Source: Hymenobacter caeli (lineage in GTDB: Bacteria > Bacteroidota > Bacteroidia > Cytophagales > Hymenobacteraceae). From it: a stretch of 64,000 nt of DNA. The notes below the pieces were generated by a model. The model worked only from the letters and a program-made list of their open reading frames with translations, had not been told where the DNA came from and did not search any database. Made by a program: the position numbers and the translations under genes. The stretch is taken from the NCBI RefSeq assembly GCF_013294115.1, contig NZ_JABSNP010000001.1, forward strand, positions 186,001-250,000. Direction: 5' to 3'. Below are positions 18,158-27,022 of this stretch, one piece after another. Numbering within the stretch: the stretch's first letter is position 1; each line of letters begins with the position of its first letter.

Positions 18158-19885
18158 TCACCAGCTCAAGCGCAGCAGCGAAACGCCCTGGCGGGGCAGC
18201 GCGAAGCGCAGCACCGTGCGCCCGCCTTTGGTGCTGACGCGGGCGGGCGGCGCGAGCAGGGCCAGCTGCCCGGCCTGCTCCAGCGCGGCCCGCTGGGGGC
18301 CCGTCACGGTTTGGGGCGAGCCCTGCTGCTGCCACAGCGTGTAGGCGTTGCTGTGCGTTTCGTCCACGCGGTAGTGCTGCACCAGGGCCCGTTGCGCGGG
18401 CAGGCCTTGCAGCGTCAGCTCCACGGCGGCGGCGGGGGCGGGCAGCACGTCGTTGTGGTAGTGCCAGACGAGCACGGCGGCCGAGTGGCCATCGGCGGCC
18501 AGGGTGGCCAGGGCCCCGACGTCGGGCCGCTGGGTTTGGGCGTCGTGGTCGCGGATGTCGGTTAGGGACAGGGCCGTGGGGTTCGTCACGGCCACGCGCT
18601 GGCCGCCCATCTGGCCCAGCATCCGAAACACGTTCAGCACGGGCTTGTCCACGCCGTTGGTGGCCAGGTCGCGGAAGCCGGCAAACCAGGGCTGGTCTTC
18701 GAACTCGAAGGCCCAGCTCACGGCCCCGGCCAGATTTACGTGGTACTGGTCGGCCAGCTCGTAGAGGCGGGCGTAGGCGGCGGCCGTGTAGCTGGCGAAG
18801 ATGCTGCCGTTGCGGTAGGCGTTTTCGGGGTTGGTTTGCACGCCGCAGGCGGCGCAGCCCTCGGGGTCGTTTTCGCCCAGAATAACGGGCAGCTGCCGCA
18901 GCGTGGGGAAGGAATTGACGATTTTGAAGCCCTCGGTGATGTCCTGAAATTGTACGCCCATGTTCATGCGCACGTGGCCGTCCACCAGCTTGGGGCTGCC
19001 CTTGGCGTGGAAACTGATGAAATCCAGGCGGGTGCCGGTGGTGCCGCTCACGTAGTTCCGGCCGCTCACGCAGTGCGCGAGGAAGCCGCGCAGGTAGTCG
19101 GCGGCCTGGTCCCAGCGGGGGCCGGTGGTTTCGGGGCCCCCGAGCACGGCGGCGGGCAGGGCGCGGTGCACGGCCGCCTCGGTGTAGTCGTAGAGCTGGT
19201 TGAACTCGTCGGGCGTGCCTTTCCAGTAGCCGATGTTGGGCTCGTTCCAGATTTCCCAGCGCCAGGTTTGCACCTCCGCCGCGCCGTAGCGGGCCACGCA
19301 GTGCGCCACCCACTGGTACACCAGCTCGCCCCACTTGGCGTAGTCCTTCGGCGGGTAGGCCCAGCCGGTGTAGATGGATTCGTAGGGCTGGCCCGGGGCC
19401 CAGTGGTGGCGGTAGGGCACCGGGTGCGTGGACAGCGCCTCGGGCATGAACCCGATTTCGGCGATGGGCTTCATGCCCCGGGCCCGGTAGGTGTCGAAAA
19501 TCCGGTCGGTGATGGTCCAGTCGTACACCGGCCGGCCCTGCGCGTCCTCGGTGTAGGCGTTGGTCGAGCCCCATTTCAGGGCCGCCGTGCCGTCGCCGGT
19601 GGTCAGCATATTGTGGGCCCGCACGTACACGGGCCCCGGGCTCAAAGCAGCAATTTCCGAGAGCAGCTTCTGGCCGTCCTTCATGTAGGTGTAGTTCGGC
19701 TCGTCGTAGCCGAAGTAGGCCCACAGCGGCTGCATGGCCCCCCGGGGCTGGCCAAAATCGGCCGTAATGGCCACGGGCGCGGGCAGCGTTTGGGCCCGGG
19801 CCGTTGGACCGGCGAATAGGGCCAGCATACCACCGAATAGCCACCGCTGGCGAACGGAGCGCCACGCAAGAATCGTCCCGGACAT
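18158..19885 (-). CDS. Secreted GH39-like glycoside hydrolase (beta-xylosidase type)
   Basis: 575 residues with a signal peptide (ending TARAQ, residue 31). A clan GH-A barrel of GH39 type: the conserved acid/base E215 sits in WEIWNEPNIGYW, and E338 in ILGEND is a candidate nucleophile. The region YYVRAHN-like (VYVRAHNML, residues 87-94) and the C-terminal beta-sandwich also match. GH39 members cleave beta-xylosides or related sugars. It starts 4 bases after the stop of the dienelactone hydrolase gene and is likely co-transcribed with it. Confidence 0.82.
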   Translation of the reverse strand: MSGTILAWRSVRQRWLFGGMLALFAGPTARAQTLPAPVAITADFGQPRGAMQPLWAYFGYDEPNYTYMKDGQKLLSEIAALSPGPVYVRAHNMLTTGDGTAALKWGSTNAYTEDAQGRPVYDWTITDRIFDTYRARGMKPIAEIGFMPEALSTHPVPYRHHWAPGQPYESIYTGWAYPPKDYAKWGELVYQWVAHCVARYGAAEVQTWRWEIWNEPNIGYWKGTPDEFNQLYDYTEAAVHRALPAAVLGGPETTGPRWDQAADYLRGFLAHCVSGRNYVSGTTGTRLDFISFHAKGSPKLVDGHVRMNMGVQFQDITEGFKIVNSFPTLRQLPVILGENDPEGCAACGVQTNPENAYRNGSIFASYTAAAYARLYELADQYHVNLAGAVSWAFEFEDQPWFAGFRDLATNGVDKPVLNVFRMLGQMGGQRVAVTNPTALSLTDIRDHDAQTQRPDVGALATLAADGHSAAVLVWHYHNDVLPAPAAAVELTLQGLPAQRALVQHYRVDETHSNAYTLWQQQGSPQTVTGPQRAALEQAGQLALLAPPARVSTKGGRTVLRFALPRQGVSLLRLSW

Positions 19886-19889
19886 GCCC

Positions 19890-20750
19890 CTAGCTCAGCT
19901 TCTCTTTGAACAGCCGCAGCGTGCGCTCCCAGGCCAGCTTGGCGGCTTCGGCGTTGTAGCGGGCGGGGGAGGTGTCGTTGTTGAAGGCGTGGTTCACGTT
20001 GGGGTACACGAACAGCTCGTACTTGGTGCCGGCCGCTTTCAGGGCCGTTTCGTAGGCCGGGATGCCGGCGTCGATGCGCTCGTCGAGCCCGGCGTAGTGC
20101 AGCATCACGGCAGCTTTTATTTGCGGCACGTCCTCGGCCTTGGGCTGCTGGCCGTAGTAGGCCACGGCGGCGTCCAGCTTGGGGTCGTGCACCGCCAGCT
20201 GGTTGCTCAGGCCGCCGCCCCAGCAGAAGCCCACGCAGCCGGTGCGGCCGTTGCTCTCGGGCCGGGCGCGCAGGTAGGCGAGGGCGGCCAGGTAGTTGGC
20301 CAGGTTCTTGGCGGGGTCGAGCTGGCCAATCAGCTCGCGGCCCTTGTCCTCGTCGGCGGGCGTGCCGCCGAGGGGCGAGAGGGCGTCCACGCCCAGGGCC
20401 AGGTAGCCGGCCTGGGCCACGCGGCGCGTCACGTCCTGGATGTGGGGCGTGAGGCCCCGGTTTTCGTGGATGACGACCACGGCCCCGCGCTTTTTCTTGC
20501 CCTTGGGGTGGGCCAGGTACCCTTTCACGGGGGCCCCGTCGCCGCCGGGCCAGGTCACGGTTTCGGTCAGCAGGTCGTCGGCCGAGGTGCTCACGGTAGC
20601 GGCCCGGGCGTAGCCGGGCTCCAGCACCGCCAGCGCCGCCAGGGCCAGGGCCGTGCCGCCGGCCAGCTTCGTCAGCCGGTCCAGAAAGTCCTTGCGCGTG
20701 AGCGGGGCGTGGGTGTACTCGTCGAACAGGTTGATGATGCGCTGGTCCAT
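19890..20750 (-). CDS. Dienelactone hydrolase-family protein
   Basis: 286 residues from the ATG at 20750; the longer frame to 20972 has no family similarity upstream. Alpha/beta hydrolase with the Cys nucleophile elbow GFCWGGG (C176), a downstream Asp (YAGLDERID) and His (NVNHAFNND), as in dienelactone hydrolases. The N-terminus (RKDFLDRLTKLAGGTALALAAL) looks like a degenerate Tat signal followed by a hydrophobic segment, so export is likely. In this family the substrate may be any small ester or lactone. Confidence 0.88.
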   Translation of the reverse strand: MDQRIINLFDEYTHAPLTRKDFLDRLTKLAGGTALALAALAVLEPGYARAATVSTSADDLLTETVTWPGGDGAPVKGYLAHPKGKKKRGAVVVIHENRGLTPHIQDVTRRVAQAGYLALGVDALSPLGGTPADEDKGRELIGQLDPAKNLANYLAALAYLRARPESNGRTGCVGFCWGGGLSNQLAVHDPKLDAAVAYYGQQPKAEDVPQIKAAVMLHYAGLDERIDAGIPAYETALKAAGTKYELFVYPNVNHAFNNDTSPARYNAEAAKLAWERTLRLFKEKLS

Positions 20751-21095
20751 GCGGGGCGGGTGGGTAAGAGGGTGAAAGCGAGCGGCAATTACGGCAGGAG
20801 CAGCTTTGAAAACAGCTGCCGGCCCGCTGCGCCCGGCAAACCGGCCGCCCCGCCATAACCCGTTCTCACGCCACTCAACGCTCGCAATCGTGCTCTTCCG
20901 CATCCGTAGCAGCGATGAAGCTGTGGCTATTTGCCTGCCAGCCGCGCTGCTCGTGCCACCAGTTAAAATCAAAATCCGCTTCCTACGCCGTTGAACGGAT
21001 GGCAGCCCCAGCGAAACGGCCCGGCCCCGGTGGAGTGGTCCACTCGCCAGGGCCGCCCCGCCGGGGCTCGGTGGCAGAAGCTACGAACAGCCGCC
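20751..21095. other. Intergenic stretch of 345 bases without a recognised gene
   Basis: Lies between the dienelactone hydrolase start and the end of the molybdenum oxidoreductase gene, both on the - strand. It should hold the promoter of the hydrolase-GH39 pair. I see no clear repeat, RNA gene or coding frame with conserved features; short open frames here look like chance in GC-rich DNA. Confidence 0.5.
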
Positions 21096-21911
21096 TCAGT
21101 GGCCGGAGTCCCAATCATAGCCCTGCTCGGCCCAGTAGTCGGCCGGGCGCTTGTCCACGAAGGCGATGGTGCCGATGCGCTTGAGGTGCTTGATGCCGTA
21201 CTTGAGCGGCGTGACCAGCCGCAGCGGGGCCCCGTGGGGGCCGTCCAGGGGCTGGCCGTTCATCTCGTAGCAGAGCAGCGTTTGGGGGTGCACGGCGTTG
21301 GACAAGTCCAGGCCCACGTAGTATTTCTCGTCGGGCGTGACGAGGCTGACGTAGCGGGCCTCGCGGCCATTGGCGGTGGCCAGGGGGTATTTTTCGAGGA
21401 AATCGGAGAACCGGGCCCCCACCCAGTTCACCTTGATGCTCCAACCCTCGATGCACTTGAGCTCCGTGGTCATGTCTACGCGCGGCAGGGCTTTGATGTC
21501 GGCCAGGGTGAATTCCTGCACGCGGGCCGGGGCCCCGGCCGGGGCGTAGGCCTGCACCCGCAGGCGCCAGTCGGCGGTTACGAAGGATTCCGCTAGCCCG
21601 ATGTTGCCGTTCTGGCGGGTGGTGGCCATCGACTTAGGAAACGTGGGCGCCAGCCGGGTTTCGCGGAAGTAGGCCTGCGAGAGGCGGCCGTTGGCGTCCA
21701 GCACCCGGCGGAAGGGCCACGGCGTGCCCTCGTCGGCGGGCCGGGTGAGCAGCCAGCGCCAGCCGCCCACGCCGGCCAGCGCCGCCAGGCCCCCCACAAT
21801 GAAGGCCCGGCGCGAACGGCTGGCCGCCCGCTGCGCCACGGCGGCCTCGGATTCGCCCGCGGGCGAGGTGGGCAGGGGCGGGGCGGAGTAATCGGTCGTG
21901 TTGTCCATCAC
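21096..21911 (-). CDS. Tat-exported molybdopterin-dependent oxidoreductase, sulfite oxidase family (MsrP/YedY-like)
   Basis: 271 residues. A twin-arginine signal (SRRAFIVGG, R34-R35) followed by a hydrophobic segment sends it to the periplasm. The sulfite oxidase-type Moco domain shows the Cys ligand C153 in TTELKCIEGW, then WVGARFSDFL and a GPHGAPLRLVTPLKYGIKH segment. The MsrP family reduces methionine sulfoxides, but related proteins have other substrates. The downstream gene encodes a cytochrome b membrane protein that would deliver electrons, the same pairing as MsrP with MsrQ, although the partner here is of another type. Confidence 0.85.
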   Translation of the reverse strand: MMDNTTDYSAPPLPTSPAGESEAAVAQRAASRSRRAFIVGGLAALAGVGGWRWLLTRPADEGTPWPFRRVLDANGRLSQAYFRETRLAPTFPKSMATTRQNGNIGLAESFVTADWRLRVQAYAPAGAPARVQEFTLADIKALPRVDMTTELKCIEGWSIKVNWVGARFSDFLEKYPLATANGREARYVSLVTPDEKYYVGLDLSNAVHPQTLLCYEMNGQPLDGPHGAPLRLVTPLKYGIKHLKRIGTIAFVDKRPADYWAEQGYDWDSGH

Positions 21912-21920
21912 TGAAACGGG

Positions 21921-22643
21921 CTAAGCGGGCAGGGTGGGGGTGAAAGGCCGGGCCGGGGCCGCCGGGACCGGCTCGCCGGCCGCCGGGTGCTGCGCGTCCA
22001 CAATCTGGAAGCCGGCCACCATCGAGCGGAAGTTGTTCCAGCCGGCCCGCACCACCTGGGCAATGTGGACCAGAAAAAACAGTACGTAGCCCACGGTGAG
22101 GGTGAAATGCTCGGCCCGGGCCCACTCGTAGCCGCCGAGCAGGCCCGTGAGCCAGGCAAACTGCACCGGCTTGTAGATGGCCAGCCCCGTAAAGAGGGAG
22201 CCCGCGCCCATGAGCACCACGGCGGTGTAGGCAATTTTCTGGGCTCCGTTGTACTTCACCACCGGCGGCTCGCCCTTGCGCAGGCCCAGGTCGTGGAGCG
22301 TCACCAAAAGGGCTTCCCGGAAGGAGTTGCGGTCGGGCAGCAGGTGCCGCCACTCGCCCGAAACCAGCGTGTAGCCCACGTACAGCAGGCCGTTGACGAC
22401 GAACAGCCACATCAGGGCGAAGTGCCAGTTCATGCCCTGGGCCAGCTTCTGCGACCAGCCCAACGTTTTATACACCGACTCGGGGAAGAACTTGAACAGC
22501 GTGGTTTTGCCCCAGCCGACGCGGTACACGTCGTTGGCCCAGTAAATGAGCATCCCGCTCCAAATCATGAGCGAGAGGATGGGGAAATTCAGCCAATGAA
22601 ACCAGCGGATGGCCAGCGGGTGCTTTTCAACGAGGCGTTTCAT
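21921..22643 (-). CDS. Membrane cytochrome b (cytochrome b561/thiosulfate reductase type)
   Basis: 240 residues with about four to five membrane segments. The start HPLAIRWFHWLNFPILSLMIWSG is typical of di-heme cytochrome b subunits of formate dehydrogenase or thiosulfate reductase type; candidate heme histidines lie in WFHWLN, NWHFALMW and FFLVHIAQV. It begins upstream of the Moco enzyme and ends 9 bases before its start, so the two form an operon. The likely job is quinol oxidation and electron transfer to the periplasmic molybdoenzyme. Confidence 0.85.
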   Translation of the reverse strand: MKRLVEKHPLAIRWFHWLNFPILSLMIWSGMLIYWANDVYRVGWGKTTLFKFFPESVYKTLGWSQKLAQGMNWHFALMWLFVVNGLLYVGYTLVSGEWRHLLPDRNSFREALLVTLHDLGLRKGEPPVVKYNGAQKIAYTAVVLMGAGSLFTGLAIYKPVQFAWLTGLLGGYEWARAEHFTLTVGYVLFFLVHIAQVVRAGWNNFRSMVAGFQIVDAQHPAAGEPVPAAPARPFTPTLPA

Positions 22644-22858
22644 GGGCAGGGCGGCAGGCTAAGGGGAAAGATGGCACGGGAAAGATACTGGAGCCGCTGC
22701 ACTCCGACCGGGGCGGCACTCCGCCAGACGCGGCCCCGGGGCCCGCCTTACAGCCGGCGGAATAATTTATTTGCCCGGGCCGTTGTAAGGCCCCGCGCCG
22801 GGGCGCGTCTGTTCTCCCAAAACCCCTTTGTACCTCCTTAAATTAAATTCCGGTCGTT

Positions 22859-23629
22859 ATGAAACGTTTCGTGTTGGTGGGCCTGCCCGTGTTGGTGGCG
22901 GCCAGTGCTTTTTCCGCGCTTCGCCCGGCCCCGTTGGCTGCCCGGCCCGCCGCCGGCCCGGTGCCGGTGGTGGTCGAGCTGTTCACCTCTGAGGGCTGCT
23001 CGAGCTGCCCGGCCGCCGACGCGGCCCTGCGCGAGTTGGAAAGCGCCCAGTTGGTGCCCGGGGCCGAGGTCATCGCCCTGGGCCAGCACGTCGATTACTG
23101 GAACCGCCTGGGCTGGAAAGACCCGTTCTCGTCGGCCCAGTTCACCGACCGCCAGCGGGCCTACGCGGCCGGCTTCGGCACCGGCTCGTACACGCCCCAG
23201 GCCGTGGTGAACGGCCAGTACGAGTTTGTGGGCAGCGACCACGCCGCGCTGGCCGCCGCCATCGCCAAGGCCGCCCGGGCCCCCCGGGCCACCGTGCAGC
23301 TGGCCCGGGCCGCCGGGGCCCTGAGCGTGCAGGTGGCCGGCCTGCCCGCCGGCACCGCCGCCGCCACCGTGCTGCTGGCCCTCACCGAAACCGGCCTCTC
23401 GACCCAGGTGGGCCGGGGCGAAAACGCGGGCCAGCTGCTGCGCCACGCCGCCGTGGTGCGCGAGCTGCGCCCCCTGGGCACGGTGCGCGGCAGCGGCACC
23501 TTCAGCGCCCCGCTGGCCCTGCGGCCCGAGTGGCAGCCCGCCCACCTGCGGGCCGTGGTGCTGGTGCAGGACGCGGCCTCGCGCCACATCGTGGGCGCGG
23601 CCAGCCTGCCGCTGGGGGCGGTTAATTAA
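22859..23629 (+). CDS. DUF1223 thioredoxin-like secreted protein
   Basis: 256 residues with an N-terminal signal-like segment (1-22). The start of the mature part, VVVELFTSEGCSSCPAAD, is the DUF1223 signature, with a redox-like CxxC at C47 and C50 in a thioredoxin-type fold. Next comes QHVDYWNRLGWKDPFS, also conserved in the family. The function is not established for the family; a thiol-disulfide role is suggested by the motif. It is a single gene diverging from the cytochrome b gene. Confidence 0.9.
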   Translation: MKRFVLVGLPVLVAASAFSALRPAPLAARPAAGPVPVVVELFTSEGCSSCPAADAALRELESAQLVPGAEVIALGQHVDYWNRLGWKDPFSSAQFTDRQRAYAAGFGTGSYTPQAVVNGQYEFVGSDHAALAAAIAKAARAPRATVQLARAAGALSVQVAGLPAGTAAATVLLALTETGLSTQVGRGENAGQLLRHAAVVRELRPLGTVRGSGTFSAPLALRPEWQPAHLRAVVLVQDAASRHIVGAASLPLGAVN

Positions 23630-23640
23630 AGCGCAGGCGC

Positions 23641-24954
23641 CTACCGCTCGTTGCGGTAAATCCGCCCTTCCTTCATCACGAACTGCACCTTTTCCAGGGC
23701 CTTCACGTCGGCGATGGGGTCGTCGGGCACGGCCACGATGTCGGCCAGCTTGCCGGCCGTGAGCGAGCCGGTGCGGTCCTGCCATTGCAGCAGCTCGGCC
23801 GCCCGGATGGTGGCCGACTGGATGGCCTGCATGGGCGTGAGGCCGAACTTCACCATGTAGTAAAACTGCCGGGCGTTGTCGCCGTGCGGGTACACGGCGG
23901 CGTCGGTGCCGTAGGCGATTTTCACGCCGGCCCGCACGGCTTTCCGGAAGTTTTCGCGCTGGAGCTGGCCCAGGCTGCGCTCCTTCTCAATCATTTTCGC
24001 GGGGAAGCCCTTTTTGGCGTACTCGCTCAGGATGTAGTCGTCGTCGTAAATGTCGGCCACCAGCCAGGTGCCGTTTTTCTTCATCAGCGCGATGCCTTCG
24101 TCGTCGAGCAGCGAGCCGTGCTCGATGCTGGCCACGCCGGCCCGCACGGCCAGCTTGATGCCCTCGGCCCCGTGGGCGTGGGCCGCCACCTGCTTGCCCC
24201 AGCGGCGGGCCTCGTCCACGGCGGCCTTCAGCTCTTCGAGCGAGTACAGGGCCGCGCCCGCGCTGCCTTCCTCCGAGAGCACGCCGGCCGTGGCCAGCAC
24301 CTTGATCCAGTCGGCCCCGAACTTCACGTTGGTGCGCACCCGCTTGCGGATTTCCTCGGGCCCGTCGGCGATGCCCGTGAAGTCGGGGTTTTCGCCGAAG
24401 GTCAGGCCCGGGGCGTAGCCGGTGGTTTCGTCGCCGTGGCCGCCGGTGGGGCTCAGGGCGAAGGTCGACACCAGCATCCGGGGCCCGGCGATGGTGCCGG
24501 CGTTGATGGCGTTGCGCAGGCTCACGTCGATCAGGCTGGTGCCGCCCACGTCGCGCACCATCGTGAAGCCCGCCATCAAGGTGCGCTCGGCGTACACGTG
24601 GGCCACCACGGCCCGGTCAATCGGCGACTTCCGAAACAGGTCGTCGTAGTAGTTGTCGCCCGGCTCGCTGCTGAGGTGGGTGTGGCAGTCCAGCAGCCCC
24701 GGCAGCACCGTGGAGCCGCTCAAGTCGACGACCTCCGCCCCGACCGGAATGGCCAGGTTGGGCCCCACGGCCATTATTTTATCGCCGCTGATGAGGATGA
24801 CTTGGTTGGTGAGCACCCGCCCGCCCACCACGTCCACCAGCCGCCCGGCCCGAATGGCCGTGACGGCGGGTGCGGGGACCGATGCCGGGGCTTGGGCTTG
24901 GGCCGAAGCCGCCAGGGAGGCCGCCAGGCCGAGCGCGAGGAAAAGTTTTTTCAT
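23641..24954 (-). CDS. Secreted metal-dependent amidohydrolase
   Basis: 437 residues from the ATG at 24954, with a signal peptide (ends SAQAQ near 21). Amidohydrolase superfamily: metal-binding HxH in LLDCHTHLS, a likely carboxylated-Lys region near FGADWIKVLATAG, His residues in VAAHAHG and SIEHGSLL, and the catalytic Asp in AYGTDAAV. It resembles the imidazolonepropionase/prolidase-like group; the substrate is unknown. The start codon overlaps the stop of the ACT-domain gene (ATGA, 24951-24954), so the two are translationally coupled. Confidence 0.9.
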   Translation of the reverse strand: MKKLFLALGLAASLAASAQAQAPASVPAPAVTAIRAGRLVDVVGGRVLTNQVILISGDKIMAVGPNLAIPVGAEVVDLSGSTVLPGLLDCHTHLSSEPGDNYYDDLFRKSPIDRAVVAHVYAERTLMAGFTMVRDVGGTSLIDVSLRNAINAGTIAGPRMLVSTFALSPTGGHGDETTGYAPGLTFGENPDFTGIADGPEEIRKRVRTNVKFGADWIKVLATAGVLSEEGSAGAALYSLEELKAAVDEARRWGKQVAAHAHGAEGIKLAVRAGVASIEHGSLLDDEGIALMKKNGTWLVADIYDDDYILSEYAKKGFPAKMIEKERSLGQLQRENFRKAVRAGVKIAYGTDAAVYPHGDNARQFYYMVKFGLTPMQAIQSATIRAAELLQWQDRTGSLTAGKLADIVAVPDDPIADVKALEKVQFVMKEGRIYRNER

Positions 24955-25382
24955 GGATTGGAAGGGGAAAGTGAAGCCCGGGCCCGGGCCGATAGTGCCC
25001 GCAGGGCCCCCAGGGCCCGTTCGGCGTCGGCCTGGGCCACAAATAAATGGTCGTGGTAGTAGGCGGCCACTACGTTGCAGCTGATATTTTCCTGGGCCAG
25101 GGCCGCCGCTACGGCCGCCGTGAGCCCCACCGCCGCCAGCGACGAGTGCACCGTCAGGCGCAGCCAGGCGGCCACGTAGGCGTAGGGCAGCCCCTGGGCG
25201 TCGGCGGCGGCGCGGGGCAGAATCAGGGTGAGGCCCTCTGGCTCCCGGAACGCGCCCAGGGCCGCCGGCGGCACGGACTGCGCCGGCCCCACCGGGCAAA
25301 ACACGTATTCGCCCGGCTGCCGCACCGGTTGCAGCGCGGCCAGCAGGTGCGCCAGGTCGGTTTCGCCCGCGGCGGCCGGCAT
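24951..25382 (-). CDS. ACT-domain protein of the DUF2241/COG3602 type
   Basis: 143 residues from the ATG at 25382. Recognisable features are GETDLAHLLAALQPVRQPGEYVFC near the start and the second ACT-like half, LTVHSSLAAVGLTAAVAAALAQ...NVVAAYYHDHLFV. Such proteins are thought to bind an amino acid as a sensor or regulator, but no reaction is known. It overlaps its upstream neighbour (cupin) in TGATG and its downstream neighbour (amidohydrolase) in ATGA. Confidence 0.82.
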   Translation of the reverse strand: MPAAAGETDLAHLLAALQPVRQPGEYVFCPVGPAQSVPPAALGAFREPEGLTLILPRAAADAQGLPYAYVAAWLRLTVHSSLAAVGLTAAVAAALAQENISCNVVAAYYHDHLFVAQADAERALGALRALSARARASLSPSNP

Positions 25383-25753
25383 CAGTCCGCCTCCCGGTGC
25401 GCAGTGGCCGGGCTGAACGCCGGCACGCACACCGACCAGTACTCGCACTCCTCGTCAAACGGGTTGGCGTAGCGCACCCGGGCCCCGCCCTTTATCAGCA
25501 GGGCCTGCCCGGCGTGCAATTCTACCGTGTCGCCGTCGATTTCGAAGCGCTTGCGGCCGCGCACCACGATGGTGATTTCGTCGAAGGTGGGCGTCTGGTG
25601 GGGCTCGCTCCAGTGGGGCGGGGCCACCATGTGGGCCAGGCTGTAGCCGCCCGTGCCGGTGCTGGCTTGCCCCACGTGCTCCTCGATGAGCTTGCCGTCG
25701 GTGGTGGGCACCACAAACGGCGCGGGGTTGAGAACGTAGCGTTTTTCAGGCAT
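25382..25753 (-). CDS. Small cupin-domain protein
   Basis: 123 residues from the ATG at 25753. The single cupin barrel has metal-ligand type residues in HWSEPHQTPTFDEITIVVRG (motif 1) and a second motif near AGQALLIKGGARVRYANPF. Function cannot be read; small cupins of this kind include isomerases, dioxygenases and sensors. It is first in the coupled trio with the ACT protein and amidohydrolase. An AT/GA-rich heptad array precedes the start. Confidence 0.85.
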   Translation of the reverse strand: MPEKRYVLNPAPFVVPTTDGKLIEEHVGQASTGTGGYSLAHMVAPPHWSEPHQTPTFDEITIVVRGRKRFEIDGDTVELHAGQALLIKGGARVRYANPFDEECEYWSVCVPAFSPATAHREAD

Positions 25754-25763
25754 GATTTTTTTT

Positions 25764-25840
25764 AAATGTGAAGATGCGGGGAAAAGCGAGGAAAATGCGG
25801 GGAAACGTGGGAATGTGGCAAATATGGAGATGCGAAAGAA
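25764..25840 (-). repeat. Heptad-period array upstream of the cupin gene
   Basis: On the + strand ATGCGGGGAAA starts at 25774 and 25795 (21 apart) and ATGCGAAA at 25830 (35 further), all multiples of 7. Read in the gene direction it is C/T-rich and nearly free of G, ending about 10 bases before the cupin ATG. Confidence 0.6.
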
Positions 25841-25915
25841 TCCGGAAATGAAATCGTTCAGCGTGACGGTCAATTAGGTTTTAGAATATTTTCACAACTC
25901 CCACATTTTAAAAAA

Positions 25916-26857
25916 TCAACGTTTCCACAGTCTTTCCAGCCACTCGAACAGGCGCGACTCATATTTCCACACGAAGAAATAGGGCGTTTGCACGGCCCCG
26001 AACCGCTGCCGCACCCGCTCCACGCCCGGCAGCATGCTGCCCTCGAAGTCGAAGCAGCCCAGCCCCAGCACCTCGCTGGCGTAGCGGATGGTCTCCCAGG
26101 CCAGCAGCATGCCCGCGCCGCTGGCCCGCAGGGCGGGGTCGTCGCCGGCCAGGTGGTAGTAGGCCGTGGTGGCGTCCCAAATCAGGTAAGCCACCGAATG
26201 CACCCGGTCCTGGGCATCGACGGCAAAAAACAGCTGCCGGGCCCCTTGCGCCACCAGCGCGGCGTCGAGCCGGCGGAACTGCGCCTCCGAATACGGCACG
26301 GCCACGCCCTGGCGCTCGAAGCTCAGCCGGTTCACGGCCCAGAACGTGGCCAGCGGCAGGTCGTGCACCACGCGCACCCGTTGCCGGGCCAGCCGAATGT
26401 CGCGCCGGATGCCTTTGCTCAGCCCGGCCTCCACCCCCGCTAGGTCGGCCAGCTGGGGTAGGCGGTACGTGTGGCGGGCCGCCCGGTGGAAGCCTTGGTC
26501 CTGAAACGGCTGCCAGTGGGTAAGCGTTGGGTAGCAGCTTTGCTTGAAGGCGGCCAGCGGCGGCAGCTGGGCCAGCAGCGCGGCCACCGCCGCCGGCTCG
26601 CGGGCCGGGTCGCCGCGCAGCTCGGGCAGCACGTACGGCCCCAGCCACTTCACAAAGGGCGGCATGGCCCCGTAGCGAAACGGCCCCCGGCGCTTGTGAA
26701 AGTAGGGCAGGGCCCCCACCACGCGGCCGTTTTCGCGGGCCAGCACGGCGCTCCAGCCGCCGCCCGCGGCGCAGGCGTCGAGGTACCAGGGCTGGGCAAA
26801 CACCGGCACGTCGGGCGCGGTGCGGCAAAAGGCGCGGTAATCGGCGGGGGCGGGCAT
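25916..26857 (-). CDS. GNAT/FemAB-like acyltransferase
   Basis: 313 residues. Two GNAT-like halves, as in FemAB/peptidoglycan-bridge or CelD-type enzymes: VFAQPWYLDACAAGGGWSAVLARENGRVVGALPYF near the start and AYLIWDATTAYYHLAGDDPALRASGAGMLLAWETI near residue 240, followed by CFDFEGSMLPGVERVRQRFG, typical for the group. It likely transfers an acyl or aminoacyl group to a cell-envelope or small-molecule acceptor; the acceptor is unknown. Confidence 0.78.
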   Translation of the reverse strand: MPAPADYRAFCRTAPDVPVFAQPWYLDACAAGGGWSAVLARENGRVVGALPYFHKRRGPFRYGAMPPFVKWLGPYVLPELRGDPAREPAAVAALLAQLPPLAAFKQSCYPTLTHWQPFQDQGFHRAARHTYRLPQLADLAGVEAGLSKGIRRDIRLARQRVRVVHDLPLATFWAVNRLSFERQGVAVPYSEAQFRRLDAALVAQGARQLFFAVDAQDRVHSVAYLIWDATTAYYHLAGDDPALRASGAGMLLAWETIRYASEVLGLGCFDFEGSMLPGVERVRQRFGAVQTPYFFVWKYESRLFEWLERLWKR

Positions 26858-27022
26858 AGGCGGGGCAGGCGGCGAAAATACGCGCCGCCGGGCCCCGGGC
26901 CGTAAAATTTGCCCTGGGCCTCAACCCTCGCCGCGCGCCGTCGTATTAGGCAGCAAGTTGCTCTGCCGCGGCCGGTGGCCCGCGGCGTCCCCCGATTCTT
27001 TCACTACTTTCCCCCTCTCCCC

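Noticed and set aside
16809..19865. A 1018-residue open frame on the - strand
   Set aside because: It runs antisense through the GH27 gene and in another frame of the GH39-like gene; the product is low-complexity Arg/Pro/Ala/His, as GC-rich shadow frames are.
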